From the NCBI RefSeq assembly GCF_024124765.2, contig NZ_JAMXSR020000002.1:1697001-1761000 (forward strand): a DNA stretch of 64,000 nucleotides, given 5' to 3'. Source of the DNA: Sphingomonas sp. H160509. Lineage in GTDB: Bacteria > Pseudomonadota > Alphaproteobacteria > Sphingomonadales > Sphingomonadaceae. Below the pieces are notes generated by a model, which ran no database searches, had not been told where the DNA came from, and saw nothing but the letters and a program-made list of their open reading frames with translations. Shown here piece after piece: positions 9,002 to 17,297 of the stretch. How positions within the stretch are numbered: the stretch's first letter is position 1; each line of letters starts with the position of its first letter. The translations under genes and the position numbers were made by a program.

Positions 9002-11011
9002 TCACGCGTCGATCGCCTCCTCGTCCATCCGACCCGCATTCTCCTGGATGAACGCGAAACGGTGCGCGGGATTGTTGCCCATCAGGCGGTCGACGAGGTC
9101 CTTCACCTGTGCGCGCTCCTCGTATTCCTGCGGAAGCGTGATGCGGAGCATGCCGCGTGTTGCTGGGTCCATCGTGGTTTCGCGGAGCTGGCTCGGGTTC
9201 ATCTCGCCGAGACCCTTGAAGCGGCCGACATCCACCTTCTTGCCCTTGAACACGGTGCGTTCGAGTTCGGCGCGGTGCGCGTCGTCGCGAGCATACACGC
9301 TCTTGGTGCCGACGGTGAGGCGGTAGAGCGGCGGTTGCGCGAGGTAGAGATGCCCGCGGCGGACGAGCTCGGGCATCTCCTGGAAGAAGAACGTCATCAG
9401 CAGAGTCGCGATGTGTGCGCCGTCGACGTCGGCGTCTGTCATGATGACGATGCGTTCGTAGCGGAGCGTGTCCGGCGTGCAGTCCTTCCGCGTACCGCAG
9501 CCCAGCGCGAGGGTGAGGTCGGCGATTTCCTGGTTGGCGAAGATCTTGGCGCTAGTGGCCGACGCGACGTTGAGGATCTTGCCGCGGATCGGGAGGATCG
9601 CCTGCGTTTTCCGATCGCGCGCCTGTTTCGCCGAGCCACCTGCCGAATCACCCTCGACGATGAAGAGTTCGGTGCCCTCGGGCGAGTTGGCCGAGCAGTC
9701 GGTGAGCTTGCCGGGGAGGCGCAGTTTCCGCGCGGACGTGGCGGTCTTGCGCTTGACGTCGCGTTCCTGCTTGCGGCGCAGGCGTTCGTCCATCCGCTCC
9801 AGCACATAGTTCAGCAGCGCCTTGCCGCGCTCCATGTTGTGGCTGAGGAAATGGTCGAAATGATCGCGTACCGCCTTCTCGACGAGGCCGGCGGCTTCGG
9901 GGCTGGTGAGGCGATCCTTGGTCTGGCTTTGGAATTGCGGCTCGCGGATGAAGACCGACAGCATCAGTTCGCTGCCGACCATGACGTCGTCCGCGCTGAT
10001 ATCCTTGGTTTTCTTGTTGCCGACGAGATCGCCGAACGCGCGCAGGCCGCGGACCAGTGCCTGGCGGAGACCCTGTTCGTGCGTGCCGCCGTCGGGGGTC
10101 GGGATGGTGTTGCAATACCAGCTGTACGAGCCGTCGCTCCACAACGGCCACGCGACCGCCCATTCGACGCGACCCTGGGTTTCGCCGTTCGCGCTCGGGA
10201 AATCCTGCGAGCCCGAGAAGAAGTCGGAGGTCGCGCACTCGCGGCCGGCGATCTGGTCGCGGAGGTGATCGGCAAGGCCGCCGGGGAACTGGAACACGGC
10301 CTGCGCGGGCGTGTCGTCGCCGATCAGATCGGGCGCGCAGTGCCAGCGAATCTCGACGCCCGCGAACAGGTACGCCTTGGAGCGGACGAGCTTGTAGAGG
10401 CGCTGCGGCTTGAAGTTCAGCTCGTTGCCGAAGATCTCGGTATCGGGCGTGAACGCGACGCTGGTCCCGCGACGGTTGGGCGTGGCCCCGAGATGCTCGA
10501 TCGGGCCGAGCGTCAGGCCCTTGGCGAAGCGCTGGCGATACAACTGCCGATCGCGCGCGACCTCGACGACGGTGTCGGACGACAGCGCGTTGACCACGCT
10601 GATGCCGACACCGTGCAGGCCGCCCGATGTCGCATAGGCTTTGCCAGCGAACTTGCCGCCCGAGTGCAGCGTCGAGAGGATCACCTCCAGCGCGGACTTG
10701 TCGGGGAACTTCGGGTGCGGGTCGACCGGAATCCCGCGGCCGTTGTCGACGATCGTCAGCCGGTTGTTCGCCTCCAGCGTGACCTCGATGCGCGTCGCGT
10801 GGCCGGCGACCGCCTCGTCCATCGCGTTGTCGAGCACTTCGGCGGCGAGGTGATGCAGCGCGCGTTCGTCGGTGCCGCCGACATACATGCCGGGGCGGCG
10901 ACGTACGGGTTCGAGGCCTTCGAGCACCTCGATCGACGACGCGTCATAGGTGTTGGCGGCGGTTTTGCCGGCGCCGGGCGTCGAGGGGGACGCGAACAGA
11001 TCTTCAGCCAT
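9002..11011 (-). CDS. parE: DNA topoisomerase IV subunit B
   Basis: ParE is the ATPase subunit of topoisomerase IV, which separates replicated chromosomes together with ParC. The 669-residue protein has the GHKL ATPase motifs (VLDNAMDEA at about 59-67, VDNGRGIP, and the GGLHGVG lid). It also has the TOPRIM motif VEGDSAGGSAKQARDR and DADVDGAHI. The opening MYVGGTDERALHHLAAEVLDN is of ParE rather than GyrB type. ATG 11011 gives the expected short N-terminal tail. It is intact and stands alone on the minus strand. Confidence 0.96.
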   Translation of the reverse strand: MAEDLFASPSTPGAGKTAANTYDASSIEVLEGLEPVRRRPGMYVGGTDERALHHLAAEVLDNAMDEAVAGHATRIEVTLEANNRLTIVDNGRGIPVDPHPKFPDKSALEVILSTLHSGGKFAGKAYATSGGLHGVGISVVNALSSDTVVEVARDRQLYRQRFAKGLTLGPIEHLGATPNRRGTSVAFTPDTEIFGNELNFKPQRLYKLVRSKAYLFAGVEIRWHCAPDLIGDDTPAQAVFQFPGGLADHLRDQIAGRECATSDFFSGSQDFPSANGETQGRVEWAVAWPLWSDGSYSWYCNTIPTPDGGTHEQGLRQALVRGLRAFGDLVGNKKTKDISADDVMVGSELMLSVFIREPQFQSQTKDRLTSPEAAGLVEKAVRDHFDHFLSHNMERGKALLNYVLERMDERLRRKQERDVKRKTATSARKLRLPGKLTDCSANSPEGTELFIVEGDSAGGSAKQARDRKTQAILPIRGKILNVASATSAKIFANQEIADLTLALGCGTRKDCTPDTLRYERIVIMTDADVDGAHIATLLMTFFFQEMPELVRRGHLYLAQPPLYRLTVGTKSVYARDDAHRAELERTVFKGKKVDVGRFKGLGEMNPSQLRETTMDPATRGMLRITLPQEYEERAQVKDLVDRLMGNNPAHRFAFIQENAGRMDEEAIDA

Positions 11012-11170
11012 GACGGGAACGTAGCCGCAGGCGCCGGACAAAGCCACAGGCTCCGTTTGTTCTCCCTGTGATCGAAAAGCCACATTGATTTAGATTGTTG
11101 CAGTGCGGGGATAAATTTTGCGGAACCGGCCGTTTATGAAAAACCTGTCATGAAGTTTTCGGGAGTGAAT

Positions 11171-12028
11171 ATGACTAAGACGATGATGGTGGCGCTCGCT
11201 GGCGCCGCTACGCTGGGTTTTGCTGCAATGCCTGTCGCGGCGCAGGAGATCACCGAAGACGCACCGTTCAGCGGCATCTATTTCGGTGCGGCCGGTGGCT
11301 ATGACGTGCAGCCGAACGACGAAGGTTCGTCGATCCTGTTCGACCGCAATCTCGATGGCCGCTTCGGCGATGCTGTCACGACCGCCGCTGGCGCCAACGC
11401 GTTCTCGCCCGGTTTCTGCAACGGCGCCGCACGGAGCAGCACGGCTCCTGCCGTCGGTGGCCGTGGCTGCCGCAACGACAAGGACAACACCGCCTATTAC
11501 GCGCGCGTCGGCATCGACCAGCAGCGCGGCAACATCGTCGTCGGCGTCGTCGGCGAGTTCGGCAAGTCGAACATCCGCGACAGCGTCACCGCCTTCTCGA
11601 CCACGCCCGCCTTCTACACGATGACGCGCGACCTCGACTGGGAAGCCTCGATCCGCGGCCGCGCCGGCTACGCGGTCAACACGACGCTCTTCTACGGCAC
11701 GTTCGGTGCGGGCTATGCACGCATCAACCGCGATTTCTACTCGAGCAACACCGCGAATGCCTATGCGCAGAGCGGCAAGAAGAACCAGTTCGGCATCACC
11801 GGCGGCGGTGGCATCGAGCAGAAGCTCGGCAAGAACATCTCGGTCGGCATGGAATACATGTTCCATCAGTATCAGGACGACGACGCGCGCGTCCTCGTGA
11901 CGCGCGGCACGCAGCCTGCGAACAACCCGTTCGTGCTCGCGCCGAACACGGCCGGCACCGCGTTCAAGCGCTCGGATGACAACTTCCGTTGGCACAGCCT
12001 GCGCGGCACGGTGGCGTTTCGGTTTTGA
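11171..12028 (+). CDS. Outer-membrane beta-barrel protein (Omp25/OmpA-like porin family)
   Basis: The 285-residue protein has a signal peptide (MTKTMMVALAGAATLGFAAMPVAAQ), then FSGIYFGAAGGYDVQ, an opening typical of small alphaproteobacterial outer-membrane barrels. Alternating strands follow, and the last residue is Phe preceded by VAFR, the usual C-terminal signal for barrel insertion. GGGAG lies 7 nt before ATG 11171, so that start is preferred over ATG 11150, which has no ribosome binding site. Two cysteines (FCNG, GCRN) in one loop may form a disulfide. It is monocistronic with an elaborate 3' end. Confidence 0.88.
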   Translation: MTKTMMVALAGAATLGFAAMPVAAQEITEDAPFSGIYFGAAGGYDVQPNDEGSSILFDRNLDGRFGDAVTTAAGANAFSPGFCNGAARSSTAPAVGGRGCRNDKDNTAYYARVGIDQQRGNIVVGVVGEFGKSNIRDSVTAFSTTPAFYTMTRDLDWEASIRGRAGYAVNTTLFYGTFGAGYARINRDFYSSNTANAYAQSGKKNQFGITGGGGIEQKLGKNISVGMEYMFHQYQDDDARVLVTRGTQPANNPFVLAPNTAGTAFKRSDDNFRWHSLRGTVAFRF

Positions 12029-12040
12029 GGCGCAGGGCGG

Positions 12041-12120
12041 CCTGCTCCAAGCTGGAGCAGGACTCGCCCAAGCCCGGCCGGCGCGGCTCGCCGCGGCCGA
12101 CGACATGGGCTTTGCCCATG
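12041..12120 (+). other. Cluster of hairpins in the 3' untranslated region of the barrel gene
   Basis: A perfect 9-bp hairpin (CCTGCTCCA at 12041-12049 with 12053-12061), a GC-rich imperfect hairpin around 12075-12100, and a perfect 7-bp hairpin (CATGGGC at 12104-12110 with 12114-12120) follow the stop codon in tandem, before the terminator. The order suggests a structured, stable 3' RNA end. Confidence 0.5.
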
Positions 12121-12134
12121 GCTAGCGTGATATG

Positions 12135-12171
12135 AAAAAGGCCGCTTCCTCACACGGGGAAGCGGCCCTTT
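12135..12171 (+). terminator. Rho-independent terminator after the outer-membrane barrel gene
   Basis: A 10-bp stem (12140-12149 with 12158-12167) is preceded by AAAAA and followed by CTTTCG. It can work on the plus strand for the barrel gene; the upstream A run also allows minus-strand function. Confidence 0.8.
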
Positions 12172-12228
12172 CGTTGCTCGCTGTAGCTTCCGCCATTCGA
12201 TAGCCAGTTGCCAGCCGCAAGCGTGTTT

Positions 12229-12275
12229 CCCCGCGAAGGCGGGGACCCAGTCTGGGCTCCCGCCTTCGCGGGAGA
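12229..12275. repeat. Intergenic palindromic repeat (CCCGCGAAGGC type)
   Basis: CCCCGCGAAGGCGGG pairs with the facing CCCGCCTTCGCGGG arm around a short loop. Same family as the element at 8854. Confidence 0.8.
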
Positions 12276-12302
12276 ACAAGGAAGGGTGCCACCCCCTCCA
12301 TG

Positions 12303-12413
12303 TGCCCCACCCCGGCGGAGGCCGGGGCCCAGTTGCGCAACGTTGTTAAACGCGGGCGGCGCTCAGTTACCGCGACCTTCCCAATTGGGCCCCGGCCTTC
12401 GCCGGGGTGGCAC
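12303..12413. repeat. Intergenic palindromic repeat (CCCCGGCGGAGGCCGGGG type)
   Basis: Outer arms CCACCCCGGC and its complement, each followed by GGCCGGGGCCCA-type sequence, flank about 60 nt. Close relatives are at 15.4 and 53.3 kb. With the previous repeat it fills the 421-bp gap between the barrel gene and gcrA; I see no gene there. Confidence 0.8.
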
Positions 12414-12448
12414 CTCTTGGAAGAGCCGTTTGCCATCAAATTAGAATG

Positions 12449-13192
12449 TTATCTTGGTCGCGGACCACCAAACGGCAGCGGCGGCGTGGGACGACGATCG
12501 CGACGGGGCAACTGTGCCTGGTACGCGTGGCCGCAGTGATCGACGCAATACGGAAAACCGGGGTTCACCGCCTTGCCGCAGAAGTGGAAGTCGGGCTCGC
12601 CAGGATGGCCGAGCGGCCATTTGCAGATGCGGTCGTTCAGTTCGAGCAGGCTCGTCTTGTTCGCCATCTCGGCCGACGGCTTGGCAGGCACGAGGCGACG
12701 CGGCGGGGCGGGCGTGCTCGGTGGCTGCTGCTCGCCGGGTGCCTGGCGGAGGAAGCCGCCGGGACCGACCGAGCGCAGGATCGGCTGGGGCGCTCGAACG
12801 GGGGCGACGACGGCCGGAGCCTCGTCCTCGTCTTCGTCCTCTTCGTCCTCAGGCTCGTCGGCGACCGGCTCGGGCTCGACCGGCGCCGCCGCCACGACGG
12901 GCGGTGCGACCGGGGCGGGCTTGGGGGCCTCGACCTTGACGGGCTCCGGTGCCACGACCGGCTCGGGCGACGCCGCAGCAGCCGACGCCGATGCTTCGGC
13001 AGCAGCAGCCGCCTTCGCCTCGGGATCGTTCGGCTTCACCGGCGACGGGCGCGCTTGCAGCTCGAGGCGGTGGGCCTTGCCGATGACGGCGTTGCGGCTG
13101 ACGCCACCCAGTGCTTCGGCGATCTGGCTGGCGGTCTGGCCGGCCTCCCACATCGTCTTGAGCGTCGCGATGCGCTCGTCGGTCCAGGACAT
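12449..13192 (-). CDS. gcrA: Cell-cycle transcriptional regulator GcrA
   Basis: GcrA is an alphaproteobacterial factor that binds sigma-70 and DNA, preferring promoters methylated by CcrM, and controls S-phase genes. The 247-residue protein begins MSWTDERIATLKTMWEAGQTASQIAEALGG, the conserved helix-turn-helix start. An Ala/Pro- and Glu/Asp-rich linker of about 120 residues follows, with a run of acidic residues. The C-terminal module has CKWPLGHP, FCGKA and YCVDHCGHAY, the cysteine-rich sigma-binding end. The linker is longer than in Caulobacter, which is common in sphingomonads. It is divergent from the permease at 13258. Confidence 0.95.
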   Translation of the reverse strand: MSWTDERIATLKTMWEAGQTASQIAEALGGVSRNAVIGKAHRLELQARPSPVKPNDPEAKAAAAAEASASAAAASPEPVVAPEPVKVEAPKPAPVAPPVVAAAPVEPEPVADEPEDEEDEDEDEAPAVVAPVRAPQPILRSVGPGGFLRQAPGEQQPPSTPAPPRRLVPAKPSAEMANKTSLLELNDRICKWPLGHPGEPDFHFCGKAVNPGFPYCVDHCGHAYQAQLPRRDRRPTPPLPFGGPRPR

Positions 13193-13257
13193 GTTCGTTC
13201 CTTAGTCTTGCTCAGCCGGGTTGCGGGCGGCAGCGGCAGCGATTACCCGCAACGCCT

Positions 13258-14112
13258 ATGAGCAGCCAGCCCCCAATCGGTGAAATCCATTCGGCGGTGC
13301 ATTCCGCCCCCGGCGTTCCCGTCATAAAGAGCGTGAACTGGGAGGGATTGCGAACCCTCTATATCAAGGAGGTGCGCCGGTTCTTCAAGGTGCAGCTTCA
13401 GACGGTGTGGGCGCCGGCGATCACGACGCTGCTGTTTCTGATCGTATTCACGATCGCGACGGGCGCAAAGAGCCCGGTTCCGGTCGATGGCCAGATCGTC
13501 GCGTTCGCCGATTTCATCGCACCGGGGCTGATCATCGCGCAGGGCATGATGGGCCCGGCGTTCGCCAATGCGAGCTTCTCGCTGCTCGTCGGCAAGATGC
13601 AGGGCACGATCGTCGATTACCTCCAGCCGCCACTGTCGACCGGTGAGTTGCTGGGCGCGTTGGTAGCCGGCGCGGTAACTCGCGCGGTGATCGTCGGGAT
13701 CGTCGTGTGGGCGGCGATGGCGCTCTATCCGGGCGTGCACGTGACGCCGCATGCGCCACTCGCGATCATCTGGTTCGGGTTGCTCGGTGCGACGTTCCTC
13801 GCGCTGTTGGGCGTGCTGACGTCGATCTGGGCGGACAAGTTCGATCATGCGGCTGCGGTCACCAACTTCGTGATCGCGCCGCTGTCGCTGCTGTCGGGGA
13901 CGTTCTACTCGGTCGATAAGCTCGCACCGGCGTTCCGCGCGTTCAGCCATGCCAACCCGTTCTTCTACATCATCTCGGGATTCCGATACGGGTTCCTCGG
14001 GATTGCCGACTCACCAGTGATGATCGGCGGGATCGTGATTCTGGTGATCGACCTGGTGCTGGCGACGCTCTGCTACCGGTTGCTGAAGAGCGGTTGGAAG
14101 CTGAAGAACTGA
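13258..14112 (+). CDS. ABC-2 type transporter permease
   Basis: The 284-residue integral membrane protein has six predicted hydrophobic segments and a 40-residue cytosolic N-terminus, as in the ABC-2/YadH permease family. VWAPAITTLLFLIVF and PLSLLSGTFYSVDKLAPAFR are typical of this family. The substrate cannot be told. No ATPase gene is adjacent, so the partner must lie elsewhere. The stop codon overlaps the start of the next gene (ATGA), so the two are translationally coupled. Confidence 0.88.
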   Translation: MSSQPPIGEIHSAVHSAPGVPVIKSVNWEGLRTLYIKEVRRFFKVQLQTVWAPAITTLLFLIVFTIATGAKSPVPVDGQIVAFADFIAPGLIIAQGMMGPAFANASFSLLVGKMQGTIVDYLQPPLSTGELLGALVAGAVTRAVIVGIVVWAAMALYPGVHVTPHAPLAIIWFGLLGATFLALLGVLTSIWADKFDHAAAVTNFVIAPLSLLSGTFYSVDKLAPAFRAFSHANPFFYIISGFRYGFLGIADSPVMIGGIVILVIDLVLATLCYRLLKSGWKLKN

Positions 14113-15387
14113 TGTACAGACTCGCGCTCTGGCTGGTGGCGTTGGCGGTGGCCTTGCTGCCGGTCGGGGCGGTGGCGCAGGGTGCGGTGGCGGATCCGGC
14201 GTTGCGGGCGAAGGCCGATGCGCTGGTCGCGATCCTTGACGGGCGCGGCGCATATGACGCGTATTTCGCCGCGAGCTTCCGCGAGAAGGTGCCCAAGGCG
14301 GAGTTTGCGTCGATCGGCGAGAAGCTGAAGGCGACGCTGGGCGCACCGCAGAAGATCGAGTCGCTGACAGCGACTTCGGCGTGGTCCGCGGATCTGGTCG
14401 TTGGCTATGCGCGGGGAACGGCGAGCGTTCGGCTGGTGATCGACCCCGCGCCGCCGCATGCTGCGACCGGGTTGCTGATCACCGGCACGGGGGGCGCGCG
14501 ACGATAGCCTGGCGAAGGTCGAGGCGGAGTTTCGTGCGCTGCCGGGGGCTAGCGGGTTCGGGCTTTACGCGCTCGGCGAGGGTAAGCCCGAGCCGATCCC
14601 TCGAATACCGTGCCGATGTCGCTGCACCGCTGGGGTCGGCGTTCAAGCTGTGGGTGCTGGCGGAACTGGCGCGTCAAATTGCGGCGGGCGAACGGCATTG
14701 GGAAGACGTCGTGAAGGTCGGGCCACCGTCCTTGCCGTCTGGCGTGTTGCAGACCTGGCCCGCCGGGTCGCCGGTGACGGTGCAGACGCTCGCGACGATG
14801 ATGATCTCGATCAGCGACAACACCGCGACGGATACGCTGCTGACGACGCCTCGGACGCGCGAAGGTGGATGCGATGGCGGAGGCTGCTGGCGGCACCGTG
14901 CCGGTAATGACGACGCGCGAGATGTTCGCGTTGAAGGGCGACCCCGCGCTGACGAAGGCTTGGGCGGCGGGGTCGGTGGAGGAGCGGCGGGCGCTGCTGG
15001 TCGACAATGCGGTGAAGATTTCGACAGCCAAGCTCGATCCTACCGTGTTCGCCGGGAAGCCGGTGGCGATCGACAGCGTCGAATGGTTTGCGAGTCCTTC
15101 GGCAATGGCGGGGCTGCTCGCTCGGTTGCGGGGGGCGGATGCTACGACTCGGGCGGTGCTGGCGGTGAATGCGGGGGGTCGATCCGGCGATCGCGAAGCG
15201 GTTTGGGTATGTCGGGTTCAAGGGTGGTGGCGAGCCGGGGGTGCTAGCCTTGAACTATGTGGTGCAGGCGAAGGACGGGCGCTGGTATGCGGCGACCGGG
15301 AACTGGCACCGGACTGATGACGGCGTGAACGAGGTTCGGTTTGCGGGGCTGATGGGGCGGGCGCTGGCATTGCTGGCTGCGCGATAA
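14112..15387 (+). CDS. Serine hydrolase, class A beta-lactamase-like fold (four frameshifts)
   Basis: After a signal peptide (LALWLVALAVALLPVGAVAQ) comes an N-terminal DUF3887-like or cystatin-like region, then a beta-lactamase-like domain. The nucleophile motif S-A-F-K (in LGSAFKLWVLAEL), the SDN motif (ISDNTATD) and a KGG triad equivalent (GFKGG) are all present. One extra base each in the runs at 14489-14494, 14598-14600, 14849-14850 and 15173-15178 breaks the frame; corrected length is 423 residues. Such proteins are annotated both as beta-lactamase-related and as cell-wall enzymes; resistance cannot be inferred. It overlaps the permease stop by one base. Confidence 0.8.
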
Positions 15388-15416
15388 GGTTCGCTACCCT
15401 GCCCCGTCTTAAAGGC

Positions 15417-15524
15417 CACCACCCCGGCGAAGGCCGGGGCCAGTTGGGGGGACGGAGCCAACTGAGGGCCGAGCGCCGTTACGACCACCTTTCCAACTGG
15501 GCCCCGGCCTTCGCCGGGGTGGTG
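15417..15524. repeat. Intergenic palindromic repeat (CCCCGGCGAAGGCCGGGG type)
   Basis: CACCACCCCGGCGAAGGCC at the left pairs with GGCCTTCGCCGGGGTGGTG at the right. It lies between convergent genes. Same family as 12303 and 53258. Confidence 0.85.
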
Positions 15525-15549
15525 TTATAGGTGGGAAAAGCGACGGTGA

Positions 15550-16086
15550 CTAAGCCCGCCCGGCCGCCTGCCAGCTATCGGCGCAGAGCCCGTAGATCAG
15601 GCTGTCGCGCAACCCCAGATGCGTTTCCCACTCGTCGCGCAACAGCCGTTCACGACGGAAACCGAGACGTTCCAGCAAGGTGATCGACGCAGTATTCTCG
15701 GTGTCCGCGTCGGCGAACACGCGGCTGCGGCCTTCGGCGAACAGGCGATCGATCACTGCCGACACGGCCTCGCGCGCGATCCCTCGCCCCCACGCTTCTC
15801 GCGCGAGGATGAAACCGATCTCCGTCACCCCTGCCCCGTCCGCCTCGCTCCCCGAGACCCAACCGATCGCGCGGTCGTCGCCGGTGCGGGTGATCGCCCA
15901 GGTGCGCTGGTTGCCCGGCGCGGCCTCTTCGGCGAGGTAGGTGCGGACGTCGTCGACCGAGCCCAAGGGCCCGTCGGCGGAATAGGCCATCAGCTCCGCG
16001 TCGGCGAGCATCGGGTGCAACGCGGTCGCGTCGCCCTCGACCAGCGGGCGCAAGCGCAGCCGTCGCGTCTTCAGCACCGGCGACAC
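15550..16086 (-). CDS. GNAT family N-acetyltransferase (RimJ/RimL type)
   Basis: The 178-residue protein begins VLKTRRLRLRPLVEGD, the usual RimJ/RimL-type opening. It contains the acetyl-CoA-binding segment REAWGRGIAREA, with the R/Q-x-x-G-x-G/A loop, and ends with ENTASITLLERLGFRRE. It acetylates an unknown amine, possibly a protein N-terminus or small molecule. GTG 16086 is preferred since it lies just after the LysR gene; a longer frame to 16191 would overlap that gene by 73 bp. Last gene of metZ-apaG-LysR-GNAT. Confidence 0.85.
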   Translation of the reverse strand: MSPVLKTRRLRLRPLVEGDATALHPMLADAELMAYSADGPLGSVDDVRTYLAEEAAPGNQRTWAITRTGDDRAIGWVSGSEADGAGVTEIGFILAREAWGRGIAREAVSAVIDRLFAEGRSRVFADADTENTASITLLERLGFRRERLLRDEWETHLGLRDSLIYGLCADSWQAAGRA

Positions 16087-16118
16087 GCCAGCGCGACGGG
16101 GTCGGCGCCCGGGTTGCC

Positions 16119-16902
16119 TCACGCGGTCAGGGCATCCACGAGCGCGCGGACTTTCTTCTGGCGCCACTGCGGGAGCGGGGCGACCAGCCAATAGCCCCCC
16201 TTCGAAGGCTGCGACTCGCCGATGAGACGGACGCGGGCCTGCGCGAGATCGCGGCGGGCGAGCAGTTCCGGCACCGTCGCGCGACCAAGACCAGCCGCCG
16301 CCGCGTCGATCGCGAGCCCGGCGTCGGTGACGCGGACCAGCGCGACGCCGTCCTCACCCGACCATGCGATCGACGCCTCAGTGTCGGTGCCGGGCTTGGC
16401 GATCGTCACCATGCCCTCCGATTCGAGCGCCTCACCCTCATGCTCGCCCGGACCATCGCCCCAGCGGATCGCGAGATCGAGATTGGCTTCGGTGAAGTCG
16501 ACATTCTCGTCCGCGGTGATCAGCACGAACCGCAGTTCGGGATCGGCCTCGGCGATCTGCGCGAGCCGCGGCATCAGCCACTTCTCGGTCAGGTCGCGCG
16601 GCGCCGCGATCGTTAGCGATTTGGAGGATTGGCCTGCCTGCATCGCGCGGACGGCCTCCTCGAACTGGAGAAACCCGCCGCGGAGCGCACCGAGGCCCGC
16701 TTCCGCCTCGGGGGGTCAGTTCCAGCCCGCGCGTGGTGCGACGGAACAGCACGACACCGAGCGTATCCTCCAGCGCGCGAATCTGCTGACCAACCGCCGC
16801 CGGCGTCACCGCCAGCTCGTCCGCAGCGCGCGTGAACGACAGATGCCGCGCCGCCGCGTCGAGCACGCGCAGACCGTTGAGCGGGAGATGCGTGCGCTTC
16901 AA
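16119..16902 (-). CDS. LysR-family transcriptional regulator, GcvA-like (frameshift)
   Basis: The N-terminus LPLNGLRVLDAAARHLSFTRAADELAVTPAAVGQQIRALE is a LysR winged helix-turn-helix with the GcvA-type opening. The rest is a periplasmic-binding-type effector domain. One extra base in the G run at 16710-16715 separates the two parts. Corrected length is 260 residues, somewhat short for the family. It starts with TTG 16902, overlapping the apaG stop (TTGA), so it is translationally coupled. The target is unknown; the neighbourhood suggests sulfur amino acid metabolism or nothing specific. Confidence 0.85.
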
Positions 16903-17297
16903 TTGAGCACCGCGGGCGCGAACAGCGAGAAGCGGGGAATCTCGACCGCGAACACGGCGCCGTCTTCGCGAACCATCTGGTAGCTCCCCTGCATCGCACC
17001 CGACGGGGTCGCGAGTGGGCAACCCGAGACGTAGTCGAAGCTCGCGCCCGGTTCGATCACCGGCTGTTCGCCGACCACGCCTTCGCCCTCGACCGAATGA
17101 CGCGCGCCGCGACCGTCGGTGATCACCCAATGGCGGGTGAGCAGCTGGACGGTCTCGGTGCCCTCGTTCTCGAGGCGGATGTGATAGGCCCAGAACCAGC
17201 GGCCCCGCTCGGGCTCGGACTGTTCGGGCAGATAGCTGACCGACACGCGCACCGTCACCCCATCGGTCGTCGCCGCGTTGGGGAACAGCGCCTTCAT
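16899..17297 (-). CDS. apaG: Protein ApaG
   Basis: The 132-residue single-domain protein has the ApaG fold, with the conserved segments RWFWAYHIRLENEG, QLLTRHWVITD, GVVGEQPVIEPG and PSGAMQGSYQMV. In enterobacteria ApaG has been linked to cobalt and magnesium sensitivity, but its biochemical role is unclear. Its ATG overlaps the metZ stop (ATGA) and its TGA overlaps the next start, so it sits in a tightly coupled run of genes. Confidence 0.95.
   Translation of the reverse strand: MKALFPNAATTDGVTVRVSVSYLPEQSEPERGRWFWAYHIRLENEGTETVQLLTRHWVITDGRGARHSVEGEGVVGEQPVIEPGASFDYVSGCPLATPSGAMQGSYQMVREDGAVFAVEIPRFSLFAPAVLN

Noticed and set aside
8897..11071. 724-codon plus-strand open frame
   Set aside because: Antisense shadow of parE, which is intact and fully recognisable on the minus strand.
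14112..15387. Acquired beta-lactamase resistance gene
   Set aside because: The domain organisation fits chromosomal serine hydrolases with an extra N-terminal domain. No mobile element, and substrate cannot be told from the motifs.
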